Below are positions 14,134 through 22,680 of a stretch of DNA of 64,000 nt, piece by piece; the stretch's first letter is position 1, and every line of letters starts with the position of its first letter. The DNA comes from an uncultured Oscillospiraceae bacterium (GTDB taxonomy: Bacteria; Bacillota; Clostridia; Oscillospirales; Oscillospiraceae). The stretch covers positions 1 to 64,000 of the forward strand of contig CAKTQV010000008.1 of NCBI GenBank assembly GCA_934597255.1. The letters are read 5' to 3'. Under the pieces are notes generated by a model. The model was not told where the DNA came from, did no database searches, and was given only the letters and a program-made list of their open reading frames with translations. The translations under genes and the position numbers were made by a program.

Positions 14134-16782
14134 TTATTTTGCCGTGCACCGCCGTTCGGCCCGGCGCTGGATGAGCTTGACGAGCTCGACGATGGGGATG
14201 ACCAGAAAGCCAAGCGCCACGGCCGTGAGATACTCCAGCGGCTCCACGCTCGTAAAGCCGAACAGGGCCGACAGGAACGGGAACTCGCAGACGGCGGTCG
14301 TGACGGCGAGCGCGCCGATGGCGGCGAGCGTGAGAGAACGGTTGCGCGTGCGCAGCGTGAACAGGCTTCCGCGCTGCGAGCGCATGTTGAAGCTGTGGAA
14401 GATCTCCGCCATGGACATGGTCAGAAAGGCCATCGTGGTACCGTCGGCGCTGTTTGTGACGGCCCATGTGCCGGTTTCGATGAAATGGCCGATGAAATAC
14501 GAGGCGAGCACGAGAACGGTGACGATGAGGCCTTGATAGGCCACGTCGAAGCCCATGCCGCCGGCGAAGATGCCGGCCTTCGGGTCGCGCGGCGGCCGCC
14601 GCATGATGCCGTCCTCCGCCTTTTCCATGCCGAGCGCCAGCGCCGGGAAGCAGTCGGTCACAAGGTTGATCCACAGCAGGTGCACGGGCTTAAGGATCGT
14701 GAAGCCGAGGAGCGTCGCCGCGAAAATGCTCAGTACCTCGCTCATGTTCGAGCCGAGAAGGAACTGGATGGCCTTGCGGATGTTGTCGTAAATGCGGCGG
14801 CCCTCCTCCACGGCGGAGACGATGGTGGCGAAATTGTCATCTGCCAGCACCATGTCCGCGACGTTTTTCGTCACGTCCGTGCCGGTGACGCCCATGCCGA
14901 CGCCGATGTCGGCCGCCTTGATGGACGGCGCGTCGTTCACGCCGTCGCCCGTCATGGCCGTGACGCAGCCCGCGGCCTGCCAGGCCCGGACGATGCGGGT
15001 CTTGTGCTCCGGCTGCACCCGCGCGTAAACGCGGATGTTTTCCAGCTCGCGGGCAAACTGAGCGTCGTCCATCTCGTCAAGCTGCGCGCCCGTGACGGCG
15101 CGGCAGCCCTCCGGCAGCATATCCAGCTCCCGGGCAATGGCGGCGGCGGTGTCGATGTGGTCGCCGGTTATCATGATGGGCCGGATACCGGCTTCGCGGC
15201 ATTCGGCGATGGCCGCCTTTACCTCGGGGCGGACCGGGTCGATCATGCCGGCCAGACCCACAAAGCAGAGCTGCTGCTCCAACTGCGCCGGGGCGTAGTC
15301 CGCCGGTTCTGCGTCCCATGAACGCTCGGCGCAGGCGAGCACGCGCAGAGCCCGGCCGGCCATGGCGCGGTTGGCCTCGGCAATCTGCGCGGCGTACTCG
15401 GCCGTCATGGGGACGGCCCTGCCGTCCTTCCGGTAATGGGTGCACAGGCCGACGACGACGTCGGGCGCGCCCTTGGTAAACTGAACGAAGCCTTGCTCCG
15501 TGCGGTGGACGGTGGACATGAGCTTGCGCCCGGAATCGAACGGCGCCTCCCCGCAGCGCGGGAACTGCCGCGCCAGCGCGGTCTTATCCAGACCGAGCGT
15601 GCCCGCCCAGACGACGAGCGCGGCCTCCGTCGGCTCGCCGGTGACACCGCCGTCCGCATCCGGCTGCGCGTCGCTGCACAGCGCCATGGCCATCGCGCAG
15701 CGCTCCTTGTCGCCGCCGAAGGAATCGACGACGGTCATTTTGTTCTGCGTCAGCGTGCCGGTTTTGTCCGAGCAGATGATCTGCGCGCAGCCGAGCGTTT
15801 CCACGGCCGTCAGCCGCCGGATGATGGCCCTGCGCCGGGACATGGCCGTGACGCCCATGGACAAAACGACGGTCACGACCGCCGCGAGGCCCTCGGGGAT
15901 CGCGGCGACGGCCAGCGAAACGGCGATCATGAACGAATCGAGCACAAAGGAAAGATCGAGCTGGCCGGCCCGCAGAAGCTGCACGGCGAACACCAGCGCG
16001 CACACGCCCAGCACCAGCTTTGTCAGTATGCCGGAAAGCTCGCGCAGCCGCCGCTGAAGCGGCGTGTCGCCCTCCTTCGTCTGCTGAAGCGCGCCGGCGA
16101 TGCGCCCCATCTCGGTGTCCATGCCCGTCGCGGTCACGACGGCGCGGCCGCGCCCGTATACGATGGCACCGCCCATGTAGAGCATGTTCCGCCGGTCGCC
16201 GAGCGGCACGTCCTTCGCGCCGGCGTCCAGCCCGAGCGCCTCCATGAATTTGCTCACCGGCACGGATTCACCCGTCAGCGCCGATTCCTCCGCCTTGAGA
16301 CTGGCCGATTCGATGACCCGCGCGTCCGCCGGGACGGCGTCGCCGGCCTCGAGCACGATCACGTCGCCGACGCACAGCTCCTCGCTCGCCACGGTCTGCA
16401 GCTGCCCGCCGCGCAGGACCTTTGAGGTCGCGGCCGTCATTTCCTGAAGCGCCTCGATGGCCTTTTCCGCCTTGCTCTCCTGATACACGCCGAGAACGGC
16501 GTTCACGATCACGACGGCCAGAATGATGACGACGTCGGCAACGCCGCCGCCCTCCACGGCCGCCAGCACGCCGCTGACGGCGGCCGCCGCCAGCAGAACG
16601 AGGGTCATCGGGTCGGCGAGCTGGTCGAAAAAGCGGCGCAGTAGGCTTTTCCCCTTAGCCGTCTCCAGCCGGTTCCTTCCGTTTTGCGCAAGCCGCCGCG
16701 CGGCCTCGTCCTGCGTGAGCCCCGTTTCGGACGAGCCGAGCTCGGAAAGCACCTGCTCTGCCTCCTCGCGGTAATACTTCAT
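14134..16782 (-). CDS. P-type cation ATPase (SERCA/PMR1-like), likely Mn2+ or Ca2+ exporter
   Basis: An 882-residue P2-type ATPase: N-terminal cation ATPase domain, the actuator LTGES, the TM4 motif AAIPEGLAAVV, the phosphorylated Asp near 339 in CSDKTGTLTQNKM, KGAPD for nucleotide binding, the hinge MTGDGVNDAPSIKAADIGVG, TM6 HLLWINLVTDCFPALALG, and a C-terminal helix bundle. The TM4 and TM6 residues fit Ca2+/Mn2+ pumps of the PMR1/SERCA branch. Its leader carries a yybP-ykoY riboswitch, so Mn2+ export to relieve Mn excess is the more likely task. It is a single-gene unit that ends at a terminator shared with the plus-strand hydrolase. Confidence 0.93.
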   Translation of the reverse strand: MKYYREEAEQVLSELGSSETGLTQDEAARRLAQNGRNRLETAKGKSLLRRFFDQLADPMTLVLLAAAAVSGVLAAVEGGGVADVVIILAVVIVNAVLGVYQESKAEKAIEALQEMTAATSKVLRGGQLQTVASEELCVGDVIVLEAGDAVPADARVIESASLKAEESALTGESVPVSKFMEALGLDAGAKDVPLGDRRNMLYMGGAIVYGRGRAVVTATGMDTEMGRIAGALQQTKEGDTPLQRRLRELSGILTKLVLGVCALVFAVQLLRAGQLDLSFVLDSFMIAVSLAVAAIPEGLAAVVTVVLSMGVTAMSRRRAIIRRLTAVETLGCAQIICSDKTGTLTQNKMTVVDSFGGDKERCAMAMALCSDAQPDADGGVTGEPTEAALVVWAGTLGLDKTALARQFPRCGEAPFDSGRKLMSTVHRTEQGFVQFTKGAPDVVVGLCTHYRKDGRAVPMTAEYAAQIAEANRAMAGRALRVLACAERSWDAEPADYAPAQLEQQLCFVGLAGMIDPVRPEVKAAIAECREAGIRPIMITGDHIDTAAAIARELDMLPEGCRAVTGAQLDEMDDAQFARELENIRVYARVQPEHKTRIVRAWQAAGCVTAMTGDGVNDAPSIKAADIGVGMGVTGTDVTKNVADMVLADDNFATIVSAVEEGRRIYDNIRKAIQFLLGSNMSEVLSIFAATLLGFTILKPVHLLWINLVTDCFPALALGMEKAEDGIMRRPPRDPKAGIFAGGMGFDVAYQGLIVTVLVLASYFIGHFIETGTWAVTNSADGTTMAFLTMSMAEIFHSFNMRSQRGSLFTLRTRNRSLTLAAIGALAVTTAVCEFPFLSALFGFTSVEPLEYLTAVALGFLVIPIVELVKLIQRRAERRCTAK

Positions 16783-16827
16783 GTTCCTTCCTCCCGATTC
16801 AGATTATGTCCGGCCCGGCCGGAGAAT

Positions 16828-16861
16828 AAAAAAACAGGTACAGCCGCATGGGCTGTACCTG
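16828..16861 (-). terminator. second leader terminator of the P-type ATPase
   Basis: CAGGTACAGCC and GGCTGTACCTG form an 11-bp stem with a 5-base loop, followed on the minus strand by seven T residues (16828-16834), 46 bases before the start codon. Eight bases of its arms are repeated in the first terminator, allowing exchange of partners. Confidence 0.85.
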
Positions 16862-16874
16862 ACGGGAAAGACAA

Positions 16875-16913
16875 GAAAAAACTCATGTACAGCCAAAACG
16901 CCTATACATGAGT
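16875..16913 (-). terminator. riboswitch-controlled terminator (first)
   Basis: ACTCATGTA (16881-16889) and TACATGAGT (16905-16913) form the stem, with a six-T run at 16875-16880 on the minus strand. The 5' arm in the RNA overlaps the 3' strand of aptamer helix P1, as expected of a switch that is turned on by its ligand. Confidence 0.85.
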
Positions 16914-17000
16914 CTGGCAAATTAAAGCAAGCCAGGCCGCCGGGCGGCCGCGTATGTTGACTTGCTGCGCGCGAACGCGCCTGCTACTCCCTCAACGCTG
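16908..17000 (-). promoter_or_regulatory. yybP-ykoY (Mn2+) riboswitch aptamer
   Basis: The minus strand reads TGAGGGAGTAGC, a GC-rich hairpin, AAGTCAACATACGCGG, a second GC-rich hairpin, TTTAATTTGCCAGACTCA. The GGGAGTAGC start, the GTCAACATACG internal loop and the AATTTGCC(A)GACTC end are the conserved parts of the yybP-ykoY class, which binds Mn2+. TGAG at the 5' side pairs with CTCA at the 3' side as P1. It leads directly into the terminator ahead of a P-type ATPase, a known gene partner of this class. Confidence 0.9.
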
Positions 17001-17005
17001 ATTGC

Positions 17006-17035
17006 ACTATAGCATATTATGAGGCGGGCCGTCAA
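17006..17035 (-). promoter_or_regulatory. promoter of the riboswitch and ATPase transcript
   Basis: On the minus strand TTGACG (17030-17035), 18 bases, TATAGT (17006-17011). Initiation about 7 bases downstream would place the aptamer at the very 5' end of the RNA. Confidence 0.7.
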
Positions 17036-17082
17036 TGGGCATTCGGCGTGATTTGCCCAGCGAAGGATTTTTTGCGGTGGTA

Positions 17083-17110
17083 TTGAACTGGCGGGAATTT
17101 ATGCTATAAT
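17083..17110 (+). promoter_or_regulatory. promoter of the RNA methyltransferase-dprA-topA cluster
   Basis: TTGAAC (17083-17088), 16 bases, TATAAT (17105-17110), 47 bases before the methyltransferase start. No other promoter was seen before the tightly packed genes to 25647. Confidence 0.65.
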
Positions 17111-17157
17111 GTCTGCAAAGGATATATCAGATTTTTGATGTAAGTGAGGGCCACGGC

Positions 17158-17880
17158 ATGGAAACGATCCGATCGAGGCACAATGAGCTTATCCGCCGGT
17201 TCCGCATGCTCGGCGCGGACGGGGATTTCCGCCGGGAGCAGGGAGAGTTTATCGGCGCGGGGCAGAAGCTTCTGGACGAGGCGGAAAAGGCCGGCGCGGA
17301 TGTGACGATGGTGCTGGGCACGCAGCCGGTGTCCGGCCGCCCCTGCCGGATCGTGACGCCGGAGCTGCTCGACTATGTTTCGCCGCTGAAAAACTCGCCG
17401 GGCCCGGTGTTTTCCGTTCGGATGCGTCCAGCGGCGGAGACGAAGCCGCGGCGGGCGATCGTGCTGGAAAACGTGCAGGACCCCGGCAACGTGGGAACGG
17501 TGCTGCGCACGGCGGACGCGCTCGGCGTGGAGCTGGTCGTGCTGTGTGGCGCGTGCGCCGACCCCTTCGGGCCCAAGGCGGCCCGCGCCAGCATGGGCGC
17601 CGTGTTCCGCCAGAATGTCGTGAGTGTTCCGGTGGCGGGGCTTGAAAGGGCGCTGGGCGGTCTGCCGCTGTACGGCGCGGCCCTGTCGCCCGCGGCGCAG
17701 GATATACGGACGGTGTCCGGCCGGGATATCGCCGTCGCCGTCGGAAACGAGGGACGCGGACTGACGGCGGAGCTGCTGGAGCGCTGCGCCGGTCAGGTCA
17801 TCATCCCCATGCGGCCGCAGGCGGAGTCGCTCAACGCGGCCGTGGCCGCGGCGCTGTGTATGTGGGAGCTGGTGCGCTGA
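17158..17880 (+). CDS. TrmH/SpoU-family RNA 2'-O-methyltransferase
   Basis: A 240-residue SPOUT methyltransferase with an N-terminal RNA-binding part (to about residue 85) and the trefoil-knot domain: motif 1 ENVQDPGNVGTVLRTADA near 103-120, motif 2 AVGNEGRGL near 197-205 and motif 3 IPMRPQAESLNAAVAAAL near 216-233. These enzymes put a methyl group on ribose 2'-OH of rRNA or tRNA using SAM; the target base cannot be told from sequence. It is the first gene of the cluster, and its TGA overlaps the dprA ATG. Confidence 0.9.
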   Translation: METIRSRHNELIRRFRMLGADGDFRREQGEFIGAGQKLLDEAEKAGADVTMVLGTQPVSGRPCRIVTPELLDYVSPLKNSPGPVFSVRMRPAAETKPRRAIVLENVQDPGNVGTVLRTADALGVELVVLCGACADPFGPKAARASMGAVFRQNVVSVPVAGLERALGGLPLYGAALSPAAQDIRTVSGRDIAVAVGNEGRGLTAELLERCAGQVIIPMRPQAESLNAAVAAALCMWELVR

Positions 17881-19028
17881 TGGCACGGACGAAGTATTGG
17901 GTGTGGCTGTCGGGCTTCAACATCGGCTCGGCGGTCAAGCGCCGGCTGCTGGACGTGTTCGGCGACCCGGAGAAAATATTTTTCGCGGACCGGAGCGAGC
18001 TGGCTGCTGCGCGCCTGACGGAGCGGGAGCTGGCGCTGCTGGGGGACAAGAGCATGGAGCGCGCGTCGCAGATCCTGTCCGACTGCGACAGCCGCGGCAT
18101 TGCGATCTACACGCTGCAGGACGCGGATTATCCCGAGCGCCTGCGCCAGATACCCGACCCGCCGGCGGTGCTGTACGTCCGGGGGAAACTTCCGCCGGTG
18201 GACGATCTGGCGTGCGTCGCCGTGGTGGGCACACGCCGGACCTCGCCCTACGGCGCCCGCATGGCGCAGCGTATCGGCGCGGAGATCGCCGGGGCGGGCG
18301 GCGTGGTCGTGTCGGGCTTTGCCGCGGGCGTGGACAGCGCGGCGATGGAGGGCGCACTTCGTGCGGGCGGTCTGGTCGTCGGCGTGCTCGGCACCGCCGT
18401 GGACGAGGTCTATCCGAAAAGCAGCCGGCCGCTTTTTGACCAGTGCGCCGTGACCGGCGCGATCTTGAGCGAATACCCGCCGCGGATGCGGACGCAGCCG
18501 TGGAATTTCAAGGAGCGCAACCGCATTTTGTCGGGGCTGTCGCTCGGCGTGGTCGTGGTGGAGGCGCCCGCGCGCAGCGGCTCGCTCGTGACGGCGGGCC
18601 ACGCGCTGGAGCAGAACCGCGATGTGTTCGCCGTGCCCGGCAACGCCGACGCGCCGGCCTGCGCGGGGACGAATCGCCTTTTGCGGCAGGGCGCCGTGCC
18701 GGTTATGAGCGGGAACGACGTGATGGAGCATTATCGGTCTGATTTCGCCCCGGCGGAGGCAAAGGAACACCCTATACAATTAAAAAAAGAGATTGACAAG
18801 GGACAGGACCTGCTTTATATTGACCTAGTAGAAAAAATCCAGGGGCTGGCGGAGCCGCAGCGCAGCGTGGCGCTGGCGATGACGGAGCCGGATATGCTCC
18901 CGGACGACATCACGGCCAAGACCGGCCTTCCGGCCCAGCGCGTCATGGCGGCGCTGACCCTGCTTGAGATCGCGGGCGTCGTGCGGCAGGAGAACAGGCG
19001 ATATTCTCTGGCATTGCAGAAAGGATAA
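17880..19028 (+). CDS. dprA: DNA-processing protein DprA (Smf)
   Basis: A 382-residue DprA: N-terminal helical (SAM-like) region, the Rossmann fold with VAVVGTRRTSPYGARMA and VVSGFAAGVDSAAMEGAL, the NRILSGLSLGVVVVEAPARS segment, and a C-terminal winged helix (LPDDITAKTGLPAQRVMAAL). DprA loads RecA on incoming single-stranded DNA in transformation. The start at 17880 overlaps the preceding stop by one base (TGATG), so translation is likely coupled. It sits before topA, as in many Firmicutes. Confidence 0.95.
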   Translation: MARTKYWVWLSGFNIGSAVKRRLLDVFGDPEKIFFADRSELAAARLTERELALLGDKSMERASQILSDCDSRGIAIYTLQDADYPERLRQIPDPPAVLYVRGKLPPVDDLACVAVVGTRRTSPYGARMAQRIGAEIAGAGGVVVSGFAAGVDSAAMEGALRAGGLVVGVLGTAVDEVYPKSSRPLFDQCAVTGAILSEYPPRMRTQPWNFKERNRILSGLSLGVVVVEAPARSGSLVTAGHALEQNRDVFAVPGNADAPACAGTNRLLRQGAVPVMSGNDVMEHYRSDFAPAEAKEHPIQLKKEIDKGQDLLYIDLVEKIQGLAEPQRSVALAMTEPDMLPDDITAKTGLPAQRVMAALTLLEIAGVVRQENRRYSLALQKG

Positions 19029-19033
19029 TCAGC

Positions 19034-21364
19034 ATGGCAAAAAAGGATCTGGTGATCGTGGAGTCCCCGGCGAAGGCCAGGACGATCGAGAAATATCTGG
19101 GCAGCGACTACAAGGTGGTCGCCTCGATGGGACATCTGCGTGATCTGCCGAAAAACACCATGGGCGTCGATATTGAGCATGGCTTTGAACCGAACTACCA
19201 GCCTGTCAAGGGGCGTGAGGCGGTCATAGACGAGCTGAAAAAGGCTTCGAAAAGCGCCGGGACCGTCTATCTGGCGACCGACCCGGACCGCGAGGGCGAG
19301 GCGATCAGCTGGCATCTGAAGGAGCTGCTGGGGCTGCCGGACGACAAGGCGCGCCGCATCACCTTCAACGAGATCACGAAAAACGTTGTGCGCGAGGGAC
19401 TGGCGCATCCGCGCGACATCGATCAGAATCTGGTCGACGCGCAGCAGGCGCGCCGCATCCTTGACCGTATCGTCGGCTACAAGCTTTCGCCGCTGCTGTG
19501 GCGGAAGGTGCGCAAGGGGCTGTCCGCCGGGCGCGTGCAGTCCGTGGCCACGCGTATGGTCATCGACCGCGAAAAGGAAATACGCGATTTCAAGCCCGAG
19601 GAATACTGGTATCTCAACGCCGAGCTGGAAAAGCAGGACGGCAGCCGCTTCACGGCCGCCTTCCACGGCGAGGGCGAGAAGAAAAAGGAACTGAAAAACG
19701 AGCAGGAGGTGGACGCCGTCGTCAAGGCGGTGGAGGGCAAGCCCTTCCGCGTCCAGACGGTAAAGCACGGCTCCAAGCAGCGCAGCCCTTCGCCTCCGTT
19801 CATCACCTCCACGCTTCAGCAGGAGGCGTCGCGCCGGCTGGGCATGACGCCGCGGCGCACCATGTCCATCGCGCAGCAGCTGTACGAAGGTGTGGACATC
19901 GAGGGCGAGGGCACCGTGGGCCTGATAACCTATATGCGTACCGACTCTCTGCGCCTGTCCGAGGACGCGCTGGCCGCCGCCGCCGACTTTATCAAAAGCC
20001 ACTACGGCGAGGCGTATTACTACGGCAAGCCCCGGCGCTTCAAGACCGGCTCCAACGCGCAGGATGCGCACGAGGCCATCCGCCCCAGCATCCCCAGTCT
20101 TACGCCCGAGCAGGTGCGCAAGAGCCTGACGGGGGAGCAATACCGCCTGTACCGGCTGATCTGGGGCCGCTTCACGGCCTGCCAGATGGCCAACGCCGTC
20201 TACGACAACATCACCGTCAGCATCGAGTGCGAGGGCTACAGCTTCCGCGCCTCCCATTCGGAGATCAAGTTCCCCGGCTACACGGCCGTTTACGAGGAGA
20301 ACAAGGACGAGGAGGACGGCGGGAAAAAGCCGCTGCCGCCGCTGGAGGAGGGCGAGAGCCTCGCCTGCCGCGAGCTCAAGCGCGAGCAGAATTTCACGTC
20401 GCCCCCCGCGCGCTACACGGAGGCCACGCTTATCCGCGCGCTGGAGGAAAAGGGCATCGGCCGCCCGTCGACCTACGCGCCGACGATCACGACCATCACG
20501 GCGCGCGAATACGTCGTCAAGGAGGGGAAATACCTCCGGCCCACGCCGCTGGGCGAGACCGTCAACGGTCTGATGGAGGAACGCTTCCCCGATATCGTGG
20601 ACGTGAAGTTCACGGCGCATATGGAGTCCGATCTCGACCGGGTCGAGGAGGGCGAGGTGCCCTGGAAGGGCGTGCTGGGCGATTTTTACGGCGGCTTCAG
20701 CGATTCGCTGGAAAAGGCGGAGCAGGCGCTCGAGGGCGTGCATCTGAAGGTGCCGGACGAGGTGTCGAGCGAGATATGCCCCAACTGCGGAAAGAATCTG
20801 GTGTTCAAAAGCGGCCGCTTCGGGCGCTTTCTGGCCTGTCCGGGCTATCCCGAGTGTTCGTTCACAATGCCGATCGTGGTGGAGATGCCGGGCAAATGCC
20901 CGCGCTGCGGCGGGCGCATGCTCAAGCGCACGAGCCGCAAGGGCTATCCGTTCTATGCCTGCGAAAACAACAAGACCTGCGGCTTCATGACCTGGGACGT
21001 GCCGACAAAGGACGTGTGCCCGGAATGCGGCAAGACGATGTTCAAGCTTTCGGGAAAGGGACAGCGCAAGCCGTTCTGCATCAACGAGGAATGTCCCAAC
21101 TTCCTGCCCGAGGATAAGCGCGGCTACCGCCGCCGCGCCGCCAGGACCGACGACAGCGGCGAAAAGGCGGAGACGGCCGCCGCCGGAGCCGAAGAAGAAA
21201 AATCGGCGGAGAAGAAACCGGCTGCGAAAAGATCGGCCGCGAAAAAGCCGGCGGCCAGGAAAACGGCCGCAAAGAAGACGGCGGAAAAGAAAACCACGGC
21301 GAGAAAGCCGGCCGCGAAGAAGACGGCCGCGAAAAAGCCGGCCGCCGGAACGGAGGAAGCATGA
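19034..21364 (+). CDS. topA: DNA topoisomerase I with Lys/Ala-rich tail
   Basis: A 776-residue type IA topoisomerase that relaxes negative supercoils. The Toprim domain starts the protein (VIVESPAKARTIEKYL), the active Tyr is residue 300 in GLITYMRTDS, and three zinc ribbons follow near 579-680 (CPNCG..CPGYPEC, CPRCG..CENNKTC, CPECG..CINEEC). After residue 720 comes a low-complexity basic tail of KKPAAKR/KKTAAKK-type repeats of about 50 residues, resembling histone H1 tails, probably a non-specific DNA grip. Its stop overlaps the trmFO start by 4 bases. Confidence 0.97.
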   Translation: MAKKDLVIVESPAKARTIEKYLGSDYKVVASMGHLRDLPKNTMGVDIEHGFEPNYQPVKGREAVIDELKKASKSAGTVYLATDPDREGEAISWHLKELLGLPDDKARRITFNEITKNVVREGLAHPRDIDQNLVDAQQARRILDRIVGYKLSPLLWRKVRKGLSAGRVQSVATRMVIDREKEIRDFKPEEYWYLNAELEKQDGSRFTAAFHGEGEKKKELKNEQEVDAVVKAVEGKPFRVQTVKHGSKQRSPSPPFITSTLQQEASRRLGMTPRRTMSIAQQLYEGVDIEGEGTVGLITYMRTDSLRLSEDALAAAADFIKSHYGEAYYYGKPRRFKTGSNAQDAHEAIRPSIPSLTPEQVRKSLTGEQYRLYRLIWGRFTACQMANAVYDNITVSIECEGYSFRASHSEIKFPGYTAVYEENKDEEDGGKKPLPPLEEGESLACRELKREQNFTSPPARYTEATLIRALEEKGIGRPSTYAPTITTITAREYVVKEGKYLRPTPLGETVNGLMEERFPDIVDVKFTAHMESDLDRVEEGEVPWKGVLGDFYGGFSDSLEKAEQALEGVHLKVPDEVSSEICPNCGKNLVFKSGRFGRFLACPGYPECSFTMPIVVEMPGKCPRCGGRMLKRTSRKGYPFYACENNKTCGFMTWDVPTKDVCPECGKTMFKLSGKGQRKPFCINEECPNFLPEDKRGYRRRAARTDDSGEKAETAAAGAEEEKSAEKKPAAKRSAAKKPAARKTAAKKTAEKKTTARKPAAKKTAAKKPAAGTEEA

Positions 21365-22680
21365 CGCCGGATATCACCGTATGCGGCGCGGGGCTGGCCG
21401 GGTCCGAGGCCGCGTGGCAGCTTGCGCAGCGCGGACTGCGGGTCAGGCTGGTCGATATGAAGCCGAAGCGCATGACGGACGCGCACAGCTCGCCGCTTTT
21501 CTGTGAGCTCGTTTGCTCCAATTCCCTGCGCGGGGACGATCTGTCGAACGCGGTGGGGCTTCTGAAGGAGGAGCTGCGGCGGCTCGGCAGTCTTGTGATG
21601 GCATGCGCCGAGGCGCACCGCGTGCCCGCCGGCGGCGCGCTCGCCGTGGACCGGGAGGCGTTTTCCGCCGCCGTCACCGAGGCGCTGCGGAGCCATCCGA
21701 ATATCGAGATCGACGAGCGGGAGCTGGACGCCATCCCGGACGGCGAGGTCATTGTGGCGACCGGCCCGCTGACGAGCGACGCGCTCGTTCCGGCCATCGC
21801 GGCGCGCTGCCCCGGACAGGATTTTCTCCATTTTTACGACGCGGCCGCCCCGCTGATCGCGTTCGATTCCATCGACATGACGAAGGCATGGTTCGGCTCG
21901 CGCTACGGAAAGGGCGACGCCGACTACATCAACTGCCCCATGGAGGAGGCGGAATACGCCGCCTTTGTCGAGGCGCTGGCCGGCGCGCAGGAGGCGCCCG
22001 TTCACGGCTTTGAGGATTCGGGCGTGTTCGAGGGCTGCATGCCCGTGGAGGTCATGGCCCGGCGGGGGTACGACACGCTGCGGTACGGGCCGCTCAAGCC
22101 CGTCGGTCTGCGCGACCCGGAGACGGGAAAGAGCAATTACGCGGTCGTTCAGCTGCGGCGGGACAACGCCGAGGGGACCGTGTATAATCTCGTCGGCTTC
22201 CAGACGCACCTGACCTTCCCGGAGCAGCGGCGCGTGTTCGGCATGATCCCGGCGCTGGCCGGGGCGGAATTTTTGCGCTACGGCAAGATGCACCGCAACA
22301 CGTTCCTGAAGTCGCCCGGCCTGCTCGACCGGTATTACCGGCTGATCGCCGAGCCGCGCATCGCCTTTGCCGGCCAGATGACCGGCGTGGAGGGCTATGT
22401 CGAGTCCTGCGCCAGCGGGATGCTCGCCGCGGTGGAGGCCGCGCGGCGCCTGCAGGGGCGAGAGCCCATTGATTTCCCTCGCAGCACGGCCATCGGCGCG
22501 CTGGCGCTGTACATACAAAACGGCGCCGTGTCCGGCGATTTCCAGCCGATGAACGTCAATTTCGGCATCATCGAGGGCCTTGGCGAGCGCATACGAAACA
22601 AACGCGAAAAAAATCTGGCGATCGCGCGGCGGTCGCTGGAATTCATTGATTCCGTGACGGAAAGGAGCGACTGGCTATGA
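21361..22680 (+). CDS. trmFO: methylenetetrahydrofolate-tRNA-(uracil-54-C5)-methyltransferase
   Basis: A 439-residue FAD enzyme that makes ribothymidine at position 54 of tRNA from methylene-THF and NAD(P)H, the folate route used instead of SAM-dependent TrmA. Visible are the FAD loop CGAGLAGSEAAWQLA at the N-terminus, the family stretch MTDAHSSPLFCELVCSNSLR, and the late AGQMTGVEGYVESCASGML. It overlaps topA at ATGA and plsX at ATGA, so all three are translationally coupled. Length and order (topA-trmFO) are normal for Firmicutes. Confidence 0.96.
   Translation: MTPDITVCGAGLAGSEAAWQLAQRGLRVRLVDMKPKRMTDAHSSPLFCELVCSNSLRGDDLSNAVGLLKEELRRLGSLVMACAEAHRVPAGGALAVDREAFSAAVTEALRSHPNIEIDERELDAIPDGEVIVATGPLTSDALVPAIAARCPGQDFLHFYDAAAPLIAFDSIDMTKAWFGSRYGKGDADYINCPMEEAEYAAFVEALAGAQEAPVHGFEDSGVFEGCMPVEVMARRGYDTLRYGPLKPVGLRDPETGKSNYAVVQLRRDNAEGTVYNLVGFQTHLTFPEQRRVFGMIPALAGAEFLRYGKMHRNTFLKSPGLLDRYYRLIAEPRIAFAGQMTGVEGYVESCASGMLAAVEAARRLQGREPIDFPRSTAIGALALYIQNGAVSGDFQPMNVNFGIIEGLGERIRNKREKNLAIARRSLEFIDSVTERSDWL

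Noticed and set aside
12531..14213. 560-residue antisense frame over the ProX-like and hydrolase genes
   Set aside because: Low-complexity, Arg/Pro/His-rich translation without motifs; the plus-strand genes explain the DNA.
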